Shown piece by piece: positions 27,286 through 34,426 of a stretch of 64,000 nucleotides of DNA. How positions within the stretch are numbered: the first letter of the stretch is position 1; the number at the start of each line of letters is the position of its first letter. Source of the stretch: Clostridium hydrogeniformans DSM 21757 (lineage in GTDB: Bacteria; Bacillota; Clostridia; Clostridiales; Clostridiaceae); the NCBI RefSeq assembly GCF_000686705.1, contig NZ_JMLJ01000015.1:62001-126000 (forward strand). Direction: 5' to 3'. The notes beneath the pieces are model-generated. The model saw nothing but the letters and a program-made list of their open reading frames with translations. It was not told the origin of the DNA and did not search any database. The position numbers and the translations under genes are program-made.

Positions 27286-27751
27286 ATTCTTCACCATCTA
27301 TTGTTATATTAACCTCATTAAATACATTCCCACTATGTTCAATATTCTGCTTATCTCTCCATTTATGTGGAGCTAAGTTCTTAAGAGCAAATATTAAAGC
27401 TGTATCAGATTGATAAAGCTTCTTAATTCTTTCCTTCTTAACTTTCTTTTTCTTTCCATCAGAAGATATATACTCTTTTTCTTCCCAATATTCATAGCCT
27501 AATGCTTTCTTATATAAGGTTTCTTCTAGTTCAAGGACTAATTCTTCCTTCCCTTTTTTAAGAGCCGTCATAAGCGACTCAAACTTCTTCTGATGCCTTT
27601 CTAATGTACGTTGACTTATACCCAGCCTTTCAGCCACTTGCTTAGTTGTATAGCCATTTCTACGCCATTTCGGTATCTCTTCTAAATACGGCTCTATTTT
27701 ATCCTTATAAAACTTAATTTCTCTTTCTGTTGGGTCCTTATTATTCTCCAC
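27275..27751 (-). CDS. terS: Terminase small subunit
   Basis: 158 residues. The N-terminal helix-turn-helix (YTTKQVAERLGISQRTLERHQ) recognises the packaging site. A central helical region (LVLELEETLYKKALGYEYWE) drives oligomerisation, and the C-terminus contains TALIFALKNLAPHKWRDK, common in this family. It overlaps terL by 11 bp and lies directly after the radical SAM gene. Confidence 0.9.
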   Translation of the reverse strand: MENNKDPTEREIKFYKDKIEPYLEEIPKWRRNGYTTKQVAERLGISQRTLERHQKKFESLMTALKKGKEELVLELEETLYKKALGYEYWEEKEYISSDGKKKKVKKERIKKLYQSDTALIFALKNLAPHKWRDKQNIEHSGNVFNEVNITIDGEEYGD

Positions 27752-27757
27752 TTTATA

Positions 27758-28771
27758 CTACACTCCTAATGCTTTTATATTATTTATATCTTTAACCGAT
27801 AAATCCATACATTCTTTAAAACTCATTTTTCTTAAAGCTGAATGCGCAGCAGTTATCTGCATTGTAGTTGCAAAACACTCACATCTTCCCTTTTCTAGCA
27901 TAACTTTATTGGGAACTGGCTTCTCTTTATCAAAATAAATATGGTTTAAGTTGTACCTATTTACTTTAAATCCATCTAAATCTCCTACACCACAACAACA
28001 AAGACCATCTCCATACTTTCTTAATCTATTCTCTGCCATGAAACATTTGATTCCTAATACATTCGCTTTCTTCTTTATCTCTAAAAAATCTTTCTTTAAT
28101 ATCTCCTTAGGATAACAGAAGTCAGCTCCAACTCTTTCATCAAAGCCTTTTACTTTTTTAATATGTTTCATGCCTTCCAATGTTATTCCGTATACTCCAT
28201 AATCATGTAGTTTAGGCAATAATAGTGTTAATATATCCTTCTTAGCTTCTCTTATATATGGCTGTATTCTAACTATAACCTTTTTACAATTAGGTACTAA
28301 TTTTCTTACCACTTCTAACCTTTCTTCAAATGTAGGAGCTCCTTTCTCTATCCTGTCATATAGTTGACTAACTAAAGAAACTTGAACAACTATATTACAT
28401 TGCTTAACTAAATCTAAATACTCCCTATCAGCTATAAGCTTACCTTTTGTAGATATTACAACTGGATATTTAGTCTTAGCAAATATCTTTAAGCATTCAT
28501 AACTTAATCTATGATTCTTTTCTGCAGGTTGAAATGGGTCTGACATACCTCCCCAATGTAAAGGTATATCCCAATCACACCAGTTTGTTTCCTTTGTCCT
28601 ATGACCTTTTATAAACTTTATTAAAGCTTCTGTTGTTTCTCTCTTCTCAACATTGCTTATATCTGTTTTTCTTTGGACAAAACAATATTTACAATCATGT
28701 TCACAACCTTTATAAGTATCAAACCTTATAGGTAGATCGCATATCGTTATTTGACTTCCACAATTAGGCAC
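27758..28771 (-). CDS. Phage radical SAM protein, SplB-like (COG1533 type)
   Basis: 337 residues. The Fe-S/SAM motif CEHDCKYC (CX3CX2C) follows YKG near residue 20, then WGGMSDPFQPAE, VVISTKGK and VVQVSLVS. This arrangement resembles the spore photoproduct lyase/DNA photolyase-like radical SAM group. Extra cysteines near the C-terminus (LCCCGVG, GRCECF) may bind a second cluster. It overlaps the ParB-like gene by 8 bp and lies 7 bp before terS, so all are co-transcribed as late genes. A role on phage DNA (modification or repair) is plausible but only inferred. Confidence 0.8.
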   Translation of the reverse strand: MPNCGSQITICDLPIRFDTYKGCEHDCKYCFVQRKTDISNVEKRETTEALIKFIKGHRTKETNWCDWDIPLHWGGMSDPFQPAEKNHRLSYECLKIFAKTKYPVVISTKGKLIADREYLDLVKQCNIVVQVSLVSQLYDRIEKGAPTFEERLEVVRKLVPNCKKVIVRIQPYIREAKKDILTLLLPKLHDYGVYGITLEGMKHIKKVKGFDERVGADFCYPKEILKKDFLEIKKKANVLGIKCFMAENRLRKYGDGLCCCGVGDLDGFKVNRYNLNHIYFDKEKPVPNKVMLEKGRCECFATTMQITAAHSALRKMSFKECMDLSVKDINNIKALGV

Positions 28772-29366
28772 AGGCTTTCACCTCCTGCAATATAAGAGAT
28801 GTAATTTTCTCTTTACCATTTAATGATATATAATTTTTTAATATATCCTCATTCTTTTTATCAAAATTAAATGTTACTGAGAATATATCAGATTTATTTG
28901 TGACTTCATCTCTAAGATTTACAAACCCATCATCTTCTAATAGGTCTAGTATATTTTCTCTTGGATCTAATATATCCTTTAATTCTTCTTCACCAAAACC
29001 TAATATATTTAAATCTCCTTCTAGAATTTTTATAGACTTCAATTCTCCTTCTAACCTATCTAGGTCAAACTCTGTATTAAGACATAGCTTATTATGAGCT
29101 ATTATATATTGCTTCTTCTGTAACTCTGTTAAATGACTTAATCTTATTACTTCTACCTCTTCATATCCTAGCTCTTTTAAGGATTCATACCTTCCATGCC
29201 CTTCTATAATAATATTATTTTCATCTATGGCTAATGGATCATTAAATCCAAATTCCTTTATAGAAGTTTTTATCTGTTCTATCTGTTCCTCAGTATGTTC
29301 TTTGGAATTATTCTCATATGGAATAATCAAATCAATATTTAGTTTTTCAATTTTCAATTCTAACAC
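28764..29366 (-). CDS. ParB-like nuclease-domain protein
   Basis: 200 residues. The N-terminal ParB/Srx-like domain shows LIPYENNSKEHTEEQIEQIK, NDPLAIDENN and the key IIEGHGRYESLKELG motif. Residues 90-200 are a helical extension specific to phage relatives. There is no ParB-type HTH, so it is not a partition protein. Such domains often sit beside phage methyltransferases or terminases. Here it is coupled to the radical SAM gene and leads the late operon. Confidence 0.8.
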   Translation of the reverse strand: MLELKIEKLNIDLIIPYENNSKEHTEEQIEQIKTSIKEFGFNDPLAIDENNIIIEGHGRYESLKELGYEEVEVIRLSHLTELQKKQYIIAHNKLCLNTEFDLDRLEGELKSIKILEGDLNILGFGEEELKDILDPRENILDLLEDDGFVNLRDEVTNKSDIFSVTFNFDKKNEDILKNYISLNGKEKITSLILQEVKACA

Positions 29367-29391
29367 CTCTGTTTTTATCTTAAGTAAAATT

Positions 29392-29425
29392 AAAAAGCAC
29401 CCTAACTTTTAGCTAGAATGCTTTG
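29392..29425 (-). terminator. Hairpin before the late operon
   Basis: Minus-strand stem GCATTCTAGCTAA / TTAGGGTGC followed by TTTTTAATTTT, between the late regulator and the ParB-like gene. A tiny frame of 15 codons (29420-29450 region) precedes it. It may be a leader or the target of late antitermination. Confidence 0.55.
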
Positions 29426-29536
29426 CGTATGAATAACCGTATAGTACATAGGAAGGTTCTCACCTCCCCTTGTTTTTTCTATGATACTATATTAACATTA
29501 AAAAAGTTACACTTGAAGCTCCTTTTTAGTATATTT

Positions 29537-30001
29537 TTAGTGTACTTTTTGTGTACCTTCTATATACATTCTTAACCTACTATGCTTAGTTAACATAGGA
29601 AGCATTTTTCTTAATGCTCTTTTCTCTGCCCTTTTAACTGTCACATCTCTACTATGAAGCTTATAAGTAACATCTCTCCATGTATTATTCTCATCACTTA
29701 AATACTTATACTCTATTACTTCTCTTTCAATATCCGTTAATATTCCTAAACTTTTCTCTATAACATTAATAGATATTTCTAAACTTCTTTTCTTTTGATT
29801 TAATTCCCTTATCTTATCCTCATTACTAATAACTATATTTTCATTTTGCCTATTTATCTTATTTGTAGCTCCTGTTCTCTCTCCATATGCAATAGCATGT
29901 ATATAATCATTCTTTATATCTTCTATTTCTAAATCTAAAATACCTATTTCAGTTTTCCAACTCTTAACTTCATTTAGCAATAATCTTACTTGGCTTAACA
30001 T
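29537..30001 (-). CDS. Late transcription regulator, ArpU/RinA-like
   Basis: 154 residues from the ATG at 30001, which follows GGGAGGGG. A helical coiled-coil N-terminus (LLLNEVKSWKTEIGILDLEI) is followed by a sigma-70 region-4-like HTH: LTDIEREVIEYKYLS, then WRDVTYKLHSRDVTVKRAEK. Such proteins activate late promoters in Firmicute phages. The gene lies at the early/late border, just before the packaging genes, as expected. Expression may start from the AT-rich gene-free stretch 30005-30420. Confidence 0.8.
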   Translation of the reverse strand: MLSQVRLLLNEVKSWKTEIGILDLEIEDIKNDYIHAIAYGERTGATNKINRQNENIVISNEDKIRELNQKKRSLEISINVIEKSLGILTDIEREVIEYKYLSDENNTWRDVTYKLHSRDVTVKRAEKRALRKMLPMLTKHSRLRMYIEGTQKVH

Positions 30002-30324
30002 CAATTACCCCTCCCAAAAAAGAGAATTAGGACACCACTTTTCTAAAGGGATGTCCATTAAACTTATAACTATATTATAACATATATGGTACTATTTATA
30101 AATATATAAACGACATTTTTCTACATATTAATATTTTATAAAAATCAAAATATAGTATGATACTTAAAATTATACACAATATACAGTGGATAACGTTATA
30201 TAAAAATAATTTTACAAATTAAAGAATTTGTTTTGTCAACATAAGGAAACAGTTAAAAAACGTTAAAAATATAAGGAATAGTTGTTTATTATGCGTATAT
30301 ACAAAAAGAAACTCAAAATTAAAA

Positions 30325-30353
30325 TCGCCATTTTTTTCTTTAGCGTGTATAAT
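30325..30353 (+). promoter_or_regulatory. Promoter of the 34-residue peptide gene
   Basis: TCGCCA (30325-30330), a 17-bp spacer, TATAAT (30348-30353). The predicted transcript begins just before a stable hairpin at 30370-30396. The rest of 30005-30320 is AT-rich DNA in which I see no gene. Confidence 0.6.
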
Positions 30354-30420
30354 CAATTACATAATAAAAAAGCTCCTAATTCGCACTTAGGAGCTTATCA
30401 CCATAAAGGAGGTGATTTAC

Positions 30421-30525
30421 ATGAGAAATACATTAAAAAGATTTGAGAACTTTCACCCTTTAGTAATAGTAGTTTGTACTATAATCACTACTCTATTATC
30501 ACTATTAACCTTCTTATTTAAGTAA
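30421..30525 (+). CDS. 34-residue hydrophobic peptide, type I toxin-like
   Basis: Starts MRNTLKRFENFHPLVIVV, with one membrane span (about 13-31) and a C-terminal Phe-Lys. It has a very strong AAAGGAGGTGAT ribosome binding site, but that site can pair with the preceding ATCACC (stem ATCACC / GGTGAT), and an extra 9-bp hairpin (AGCTCCTAA / TTAGGAGCT) lies just upstream. It has its own promoter and a strong terminator and runs opposite to the phage late genes. Hidden ribosome binding sites are typical of type I toxins. A small holin-like or regulatory peptide is the alternative. Confidence 0.65.
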   Translation: MRNTLKRFENFHPLVIVVCTIITTLLSLLTFLFK

Positions 30526-30537
30526 TCTCTAAATATT

Positions 30538-30573
30538 TACCACACTTATTATCAGTAAGTGTGGTAATTTTTC
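30538..30573 (+). terminator. Terminator of the 34-residue peptide gene
   Basis: Stem TACCACACTTA / TAAGTGTGGTA, 7-nt loop, followed by ATTTTT. Confidence 0.88.
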
Positions 30574-30620
30574 GTTTAACTTATAATACATTCTATCACT
30601 AAACTATTTTTTATTCTACC

Positions 30621-30750
30621 CTAAATTAATATAATTTAATATAATTTAATATAATTTAATATAATGTACTATATATTAATATAATTTATTATATAGTATT
30701 ATAATGTACTATACATTAATATAATTTATTATATAGTATTATAATTTATT
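30621..30750. repeat. AT-only tandem repeats next to ssb
   Basis: A 10-bp unit (ATAATTTAAT) occurs three times in a row at 30631-30660. It is followed by a 40-bp unit repeated twice with a single mismatch (30661-30700 and 30701-30740), itself built of ATAAT-type decamers. The block sits between the convergent peptide gene and ssb. Helical phasing near 10 bp suggests bent or easily melted DNA. Confidence 0.85.
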
Positions 30751-30755
30751 ACACA

Positions 30756-31157
30756 TTAGAATGGAATATCTCCAGAATACTCAACTTGCGTCATATCATC
30801 ATAAGGATTGCTAAATGGATTGCTCATACCTTGGTCCTGCTTCTTATTATCTAAGAATTTAACTTCCTGTGCTACAACTTCAGTTACATATCTCTTAGTT
30901 CCATCCTTGGCATCATACGACCTATTTTGAACCTTCCCACCTATAGCTACCATACTTCCTTTACTGCAATATGTAGCTATACTTTCAGCCTGTTTACCCC
31001 ATATAACAACAGGTATGAAGTCAGCTTCTTTCTGCCTAGTAGATGGATTGTATTTATCTACAGCTAAATTTATATTTGTTACAGCCATTCCTGTTCCTGG
31101 TGTATATTTTAATTCTGGATCCTTTGTTATTCTTCCTATTAATATTACTTTATTCAT
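30756..31157 (-). CDS. ssb: Phage single-stranded DNA-binding protein
   Basis: 133 residues. The OB-fold has MNKVILIGRITKDPELKYT, FIPVVIWGKQAE and KGSMVAIGGKVQNRSY. The acidic tip VEYSGDIPF at the C-terminus is the docking peptide for replication partners. It protects single strands in phage replication and recombination, consistent with the Erf, DUF1064 and initiator genes upstream. Confidence 0.95.
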   Translation of the reverse strand: MNKVILIGRITKDPELKYTPGTGMAVTNINLAVDKYNPSTRQKEADFIPVVIWGKQAESIATYCSKGSMVAIGGKVQNRSYDAKDGTKRYVTEVVAQEVKFLDNKKQDQGMSNPFSNPYDDMTQVEYSGDIPF

Positions 31158-31426
31158 TATTGTTCCTCCTTAATTTCTACTTTATATTCCTTGATTCTTC
31201 TACATATATTAGAATCACAAACTCCATAAATTTCAGCTATTTCTTTTATTAATAATCCTTGTTTTCTAAGCTCAATCATATCTTTTGTATCTTCTCCTTT
31301 AAGCTTTACATACTTTTTTCTTAACTTTCCTGTATCTATAAGATTATCTAACATAGCAAAAGCTCTCTCTTGAGTTGTTTTATGTTGTATCGCTATATGT
31401 AGTGCAAGTAAATTTTCAAAATACAT
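31157..31426 (-). CDS. Small HTH protein
   Basis: 89 residues. A helix-turn-helix lies in the C-terminal half: MIELRKQGLLIKEIAEIYGV, then CDSNICRRIKEY. The N-terminal half (LALHIAIQHKTTQERAFAML) is helical. Its start has AGGAGG 7 bp upstream, and a 10-bp perfect stem (31446-31475) precedes that site. It shares one base with ssb, so the two are coupled. Probably a DNA-binding regulator; the target is unknown. Confidence 0.65.
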   Translation of the reverse strand: MYFENLLALHIAIQHKTTQERAFAMLDNLIDTGKLRKKYVKLKGEDTKDMIELRKQGLLIKEIAEIYGVCDSNICRRIKEYKVEIKEEQ

Positions 31427-31445
31427 AGACTAATCCTCCTATAAC

Positions 31446-31475
31446 TCCCACAGAGCTGTTAACAACTCTGTGGGA
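31446..31475 (-). promoter_or_regulatory. Perfect stem-loop upstream of the HTH gene
   Basis: TCCCACAGAG / CTCTGTGGGA, 10 bp, 10-nt loop, without a T-run. It lies between two minus-strand genes. It could stabilise or process the mRNA, or bind a protein. It is unusually GC-rich for this DNA. Confidence 0.6.
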
Positions 31476-31485
31476 ATATAACACA

Positions 31486-32115
31486 TTAAGCATTCTTTAA
31501 ATTAAACATCAACTGTTTATCTGCTTTCTTAAGCATCATAAAATCTTCTTTATCAAATCCATCTAATAAATTGTGTATAGGAGATAATGTTGTTTCCCAC
31601 CCATAACCTAAATTACCTATAACCTCTTTCCAACCTTTAATATCTGGCTCTATTAATTTGTCTCCGTCTATTTGTTTTAAGCAGCTATAAATATGTGCTA
31701 CGATTTGTTCCTCTGATATTCTCTCCATCCAAAATTCTCGGCTCTCTATTATGAACTTATATCCTGTATACTCTGTTAATTGCACAGGAGCTTTCTTTAT
31801 TTTCATAACCCAATCCGTATTCCTGTCTACCTCATCCCCTATATAGTCAATATCCTCAATAAATAGTATCTTATTTATATTTAAAACACTGAATGATGCT
31901 ATCTCTTTCTTTAATTTTTCTTTAATCTTCTTTGCAATAGGTTGGTATATATCATTCTTAATCCAATGCTTAGCACCATATTTACCATTATTAAGATTAG
32001 TTATCTTTTGTATTTGTCCATTTCCATCTGAGGTTACAAACTGTAAATTGAACCCCACACAATTTATATCATCAATTAGTCTTCCAGTTTTATCATCAAT
32101 AACTTTTATTTGCAT
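31486..32115 (-). CDS. Phage protein of unknown function
   Basis: 209 residues. The middle part reads EFWMERISEEQIVAHIYSCL, faintly like the putative phage metallopeptidase family, but the HExxH zinc site is absent, so enzyme activity is not supported. The N-terminus is beta-rich (IKVIDDKTGRLIDDINCVGF). It overlaps the DUF1064 gene by 10 bp and belongs to the replication/recombination cluster. Confidence 0.5.
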   Translation of the reverse strand: MQIKVIDDKTGRLIDDINCVGFNLQFVTSDGNGQIQKITNLNNGKYGAKHWIKNDIYQPIAKKIKEKLKKEIASFSVLNINKILFIEDIDYIGDEVDRNTDWVMKIKKAPVQLTEYTGYKFIIESREFWMERISEEQIVAHIYSCLKQIDGDKLIEPDIKGWKEVIGNLGYGWETTLSPIHNLLDGFDKEDFMMLKKADKQLMFNLKNA

Positions 32116-32519
32116 TTCTTATTCTCCCTTCTAATCTTCTTTAATTCATCACAATCTATCCAACCAGTCTCACTATATTTTAATGACCTAATGAGCCATG
32201 ATAGATTTAAGTCTGGGTATCTATATTCAAATAGTTTTCTCTTAAGCTTTGCTGTTTCTGTAGCCATTCCTTTTATATCTATAACTTCTAAACTCCCATC
32301 TAAGTGATATATTAGGAAATCAGCTATATAGAAAACTGGTAGAAAACTCTTTGCATTCTTTTTAAACTTAGGCTGAAGCTCATATTTAGGTTGAAGTTCA
32401 AAGTTCTCAATTTTACTTTCACTTTTAAGCTTCTTTAAATATAAGTAATATCTCGCTTCGTCCTTACTATCAAATCTAATACCATCTAGTACTACCTTTT
32501 CAGCTTTATACTTACTCAA
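32106..32519 (-). CDS. DUF1064 family, nuclease-like
   Basis: 137 residues, begins with a TTG codon. It has FDSKDEARYYLYLKKLKSES, then FELQPKYELQPKF, then YIADFLIYHLDGSLEVIDIKG. The Glu, Asp-x(n)-Val-Ile-Asp-x-Lys pattern matches the PD-(D/E)XK nuclease core and the DUF1064 family. A Holliday-junction or branch nuclease role in phage recombination is likely. The neighbours Erf and SSB fit this. Confidence 0.8.
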   Translation of the reverse strand: MSKYKAEKVVLDGIRFDSKDEARYYLYLKKLKSESKIENFELQPKYELQPKFKKNAKSFLPVFYIADFLIYHLDGSLEVIDIKGMATETAKLKRKLFEYRYPDLNLSWLIRSLKYSETGWIDCDELKKIRRENKKCK

Positions 32520-32628
32520 TTAAATCACCCTTCGTATCTATAATTTTAAATATCTTATCAACTCTTTTATTTATCATTATTAAAGCTATTACAATCCCTA
32601 GTAGACTTAATATTAATGCTATCTCCAT
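32512..32628 (-). CDS. Small membrane protein, 38 residues
   Basis: A single membrane span at the start (MEIALILSLLGIVIALIMI) and a basic/acidic tail (NKRVDKIFKIIDTKG). AGGGG lies before its ATG; the stop overlaps the start of the DUF1064 gene, showing coupled translation. Function unknown. Confidence 0.55.
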   Translation of the reverse strand: MEIALILSLLGIVIALIMINKRVDKIFKIIDTKGDLIE

Positions 32629-32629
32629 A

Positions 32630-32779
32630 CTAAGCCCCTATCCTTTTTCTACCTTTATAATTTCTTTTAAGTACCCTATCCATTCTTTCTATAGAAAAGC
32701 TTGTAGCTTCTAAATCTCTTTTTCTCTTTCTATACTTTAAAGCATTGTATGTCATTCTTGCTTTTTCTTTATTAGTCAC
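32630..32779 (-). CDS. Small basic phage protein, 49 residues
   Basis: Begins with GTG after a GAGGTG ribosome binding site. Very basic (LKYRKRKRDLEATSFSIER, then LKRNYKGRKR). Its end lies 2 bp before the start of the next small gene. Nucleic-acid binding is possible; no family recognised. Confidence 0.5.
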   Translation of the reverse strand: MTNKEKARMTYNALKYRKRKRDLEATSFSIERMDRVLKRNYKGRKRIGA

Positions 32780-32856
32780 ATTAACACCTCATTATTATTT
32801 GATTACCATATGAGAATTTAAGCATAAACCTACATCTTCATATAGTGTTATTTTAT

Positions 32857-33102
32857 CTATGAAAAATATTTAGCCTTTGTAGAAGCTCCTCCTCTAATAT
32901 GCCTTTGTTCTAAATTCTCCTCTAAAACTTCTTTAACTTCATTAAATAACTGTCCATCTAGTAAGGCTAGCCTTTCTCTTAAATCCTTGTGTACCGTACT
33001 CTTAGATATCATCATCTTTCTAGCTGTTTCCCTAATGGTTGCTTTATTCTCTAAAACATATTCTGCTGATTCATATATTCTACTTCTTATATAATCTTTC
33101 AT
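32857..33102 (-). CDS. SpoIIID-family sporulation regulator on a prophage
   Basis: 81 residues, the full length of SpoIIID. It has the HTH TIRETARKMMISKSTVHKDL, then ERLALLDGQLFNEVKEVL, then the C-terminal basic RHIRGGASTKAKY. From memory, these parallel Bacillus SpoIIID (SKSTVHKDL, EVKEIL, RHLRGG) almost stepwise. SpoIIID controls mother-cell genes during sporulation and in clostridia acts on sigE/sigK-linked genes. In the prophage early region it may alter host sporulation or regulate phage genes. The assignment is strong; the role is inference. Confidence 0.9.
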   Translation of the reverse strand: MKDYIRSRIYESAEYVLENKATIRETARKMMISKSTVHKDLRERLALLDGQLFNEVKEVLEENLEQRHIRGGASTKAKYFS

Positions 33103-33127
33103 ATTATTTACTCCCCTACATTTAAAG

Positions 33128-33322
33128 CTATTCAGATTCTAGAATCACGTTTAAATCTTTTATTAATGCTTCTACTCCACTTCTAAACTTACTTGGCTCT
33201 ATTAAATGATAGGACCCTAACTTACTTGTTTCTATATACCCCATGTTTATAACTTCCCTTAAAAAGGGTGCTGTTAAATCATATTTCTGTTCAAGTTCCC
33301 TAGTAGTATAAAATTCCTTCAT
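33128..33322 (-). CDS. Small winged-helix/MerR-like DNA-binding protein
   Basis: 64 residues from the ATG at 33322, which follows AAGGAGGAATAAAG located in the end of the upstream gene. The sequence FYTTRELEQKYDLTAPFLRE, then INMGYIETSKLGSYHLI, looks like a MerR/excisionase-type winged helix. Target unknown; likely a phage regulator. Confidence 0.6.
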   Translation of the reverse strand: MKEFYTTRELEQKYDLTAPFLREVINMGYIETSKLGSYHLIEPSKFRSGVEALIKDLNVILESE

Positions 33323-33324
33323 CT

Positions 33325-34191
33325 TTATTCCTCCTTGTCCCAACCTAATAACTTTCTTTCAAGAGACTCAAAATCATAGGTCCTCTGGTCAAAGTTATTA
33401 AAGTTGCTCTCTTTCTTTTGATATGTCTGTTTAATAGGCTTAATCTTTTCCAATAGAAGCCTGTCATACTGCTTTCTTAGGCTACTAGGACTTAATATAT
33501 TCCTATGCCAAAACTCATGCTTCTGGCTAAATACTATTAGCTCCTTAACCTCTTCTAAATCCCTATTATCTATCCTAAGAATCTTATCAAATTCCTTTGA
33601 CCATGTTTGAAAATTAGGTTTCCTTGTCTTAGGATTATTAGACTTAATATGATTAAATAAATATTCTGCTAGTCTGCATTCGTTAGAATCTGACGTATAG
33701 TTATTATCATTATTATCATTGTTTTCATTATTATCATTATTGTTTGTATTTGTTTGCGATTTGCTATCGATTTGTTCTCGATTTGTTGTCGATTTACTGT
33801 CGATTTGCTTAATCACTGAATCCATTGGTATATCTGGTGTTTTATCGGTTTGTTTTTGATACTTTTCATAATTTAAAATTCTTATTAAGGTATACTTTTC
33901 TCCAGAATACTCTATCATGTTTTCTTCCTCTAATAACTTAAGAAAATTCCTTACCTTTGTATTTCCCCATCCCCATTTTTTCATTAGTTTCTTTATAGAA
34001 GTTATACGGCATCCAACCTCTACTGTAACCAACTCATTTCCGATAAGAGCTTTACCTTCTTTATGGTTAGCTGACAAGAGAAGGTATAACCATGCTTGTA
34101 ACTTAGTATATTTTTCTTCTTCTTGCCATAACCAATGGTCCTGTATACTTCTATATAAACTAACCCAACCTTTATTACCTTCTCCTGCCAT
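33325..34191 (-). CDS. Phage replication initiator (replisome organiser)
   Basis: 288 residues. The N-terminal winged-helix domain (GWVSLYRSIQDHWLWQEEEK, then KLQAWLYLLLSANHKEG) is the phage replisome-organiser type that binds the origin. An Asn/Asp-rich linker (about 155-170) follows. The C-terminal part (about 175-260, DnaD-like, with FQTWSKEFDKILRID) would load helicase. Five 11-bp repeats inside the gene (33756-33810) are the likely origin, a lambda O-type arrangement. Confidence 0.85.
   Translation of the reverse strand: MAGEGNKGWVSLYRSIQDHWLWQEEEKYTKLQAWLYLLLSANHKEGKALIGNELVTVEVGCRITSIKKLMKKWGWGNTKVRNFLKLLEEENMIEYSGEKYTLIRILNYEKYQKQTDKTPDIPMDSVIKQIDSKSTTNREQIDSKSQTNTNNNDNNENNDNNDNNYTSDSNECRLAEYLFNHIKSNNPKTRKPNFQTWSKEFDKILRIDNRDLEEVKELIVFSQKHEFWHRNILSPSSLRKQYDRLLLEKIKPIKQTYQKKESNFNNFDQRTYDFESLERKLLGWDKEE
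33700..33810. repeat. Iterons and AT-rich stretch, probable phage replication origin
   Basis: Five tandem 11-bp repeats of TCGATTTGTTG type start at 33756, 33767, 33778, 33789 and 33800 (variants GCGATTTGCTA to TCGATTTGCTT). Directly to the left is ATTATCATT-type repetitive AT-rich DNA (33700-33750), a likely melting region. All lie within the initiator gene. Confidence 0.8.
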
Positions 34192-34203
34192 CTCCCTTCC
34201 TCC

Positions 34204-34416
34204 TTAGTTTGATATATACTCTTTACGCACTTCTATAATCTCATTTAGAAATTTCACATCCAATATTCCCTCTTTATATAAACCTTCTAAAAGTTGCATT
34301 ATATGTTTGCTTCCTAACTCTATATTAATAATGTCATTTTGATTATGAATAAACTCTATATTTTGACCTGTTACACTAATTGAATCCCATCCATCAAGTT
34401 CTATATCTAATTTCAT
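34204..34416 (-). CDS. Small phage protein, unknown
   Basis: 70 residues: an acidic beta-rich half (MKLDIELDGWDSISVTGQNI) and a helical half (GSKHIMQLLEGLYKEGIL). It lies 10 bp after Erf and 12 bp before the initiator gene, so it is part of the early operon. No motif recognised. Confidence 0.5.
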   Translation of the reverse strand: MKLDIELDGWDSISVTGQNIEFIHNQNDIINIELGSKHIMQLLEGLYKEGILDVKFLNEIIEVRKEYISN

Positions 34417-34426
34417 GCAATACCTC

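Noticed and set aside
31486-32115. Zinc metallopeptidase call
   Set aside because: The segment resembling that phage family lacks the HExxH motif.
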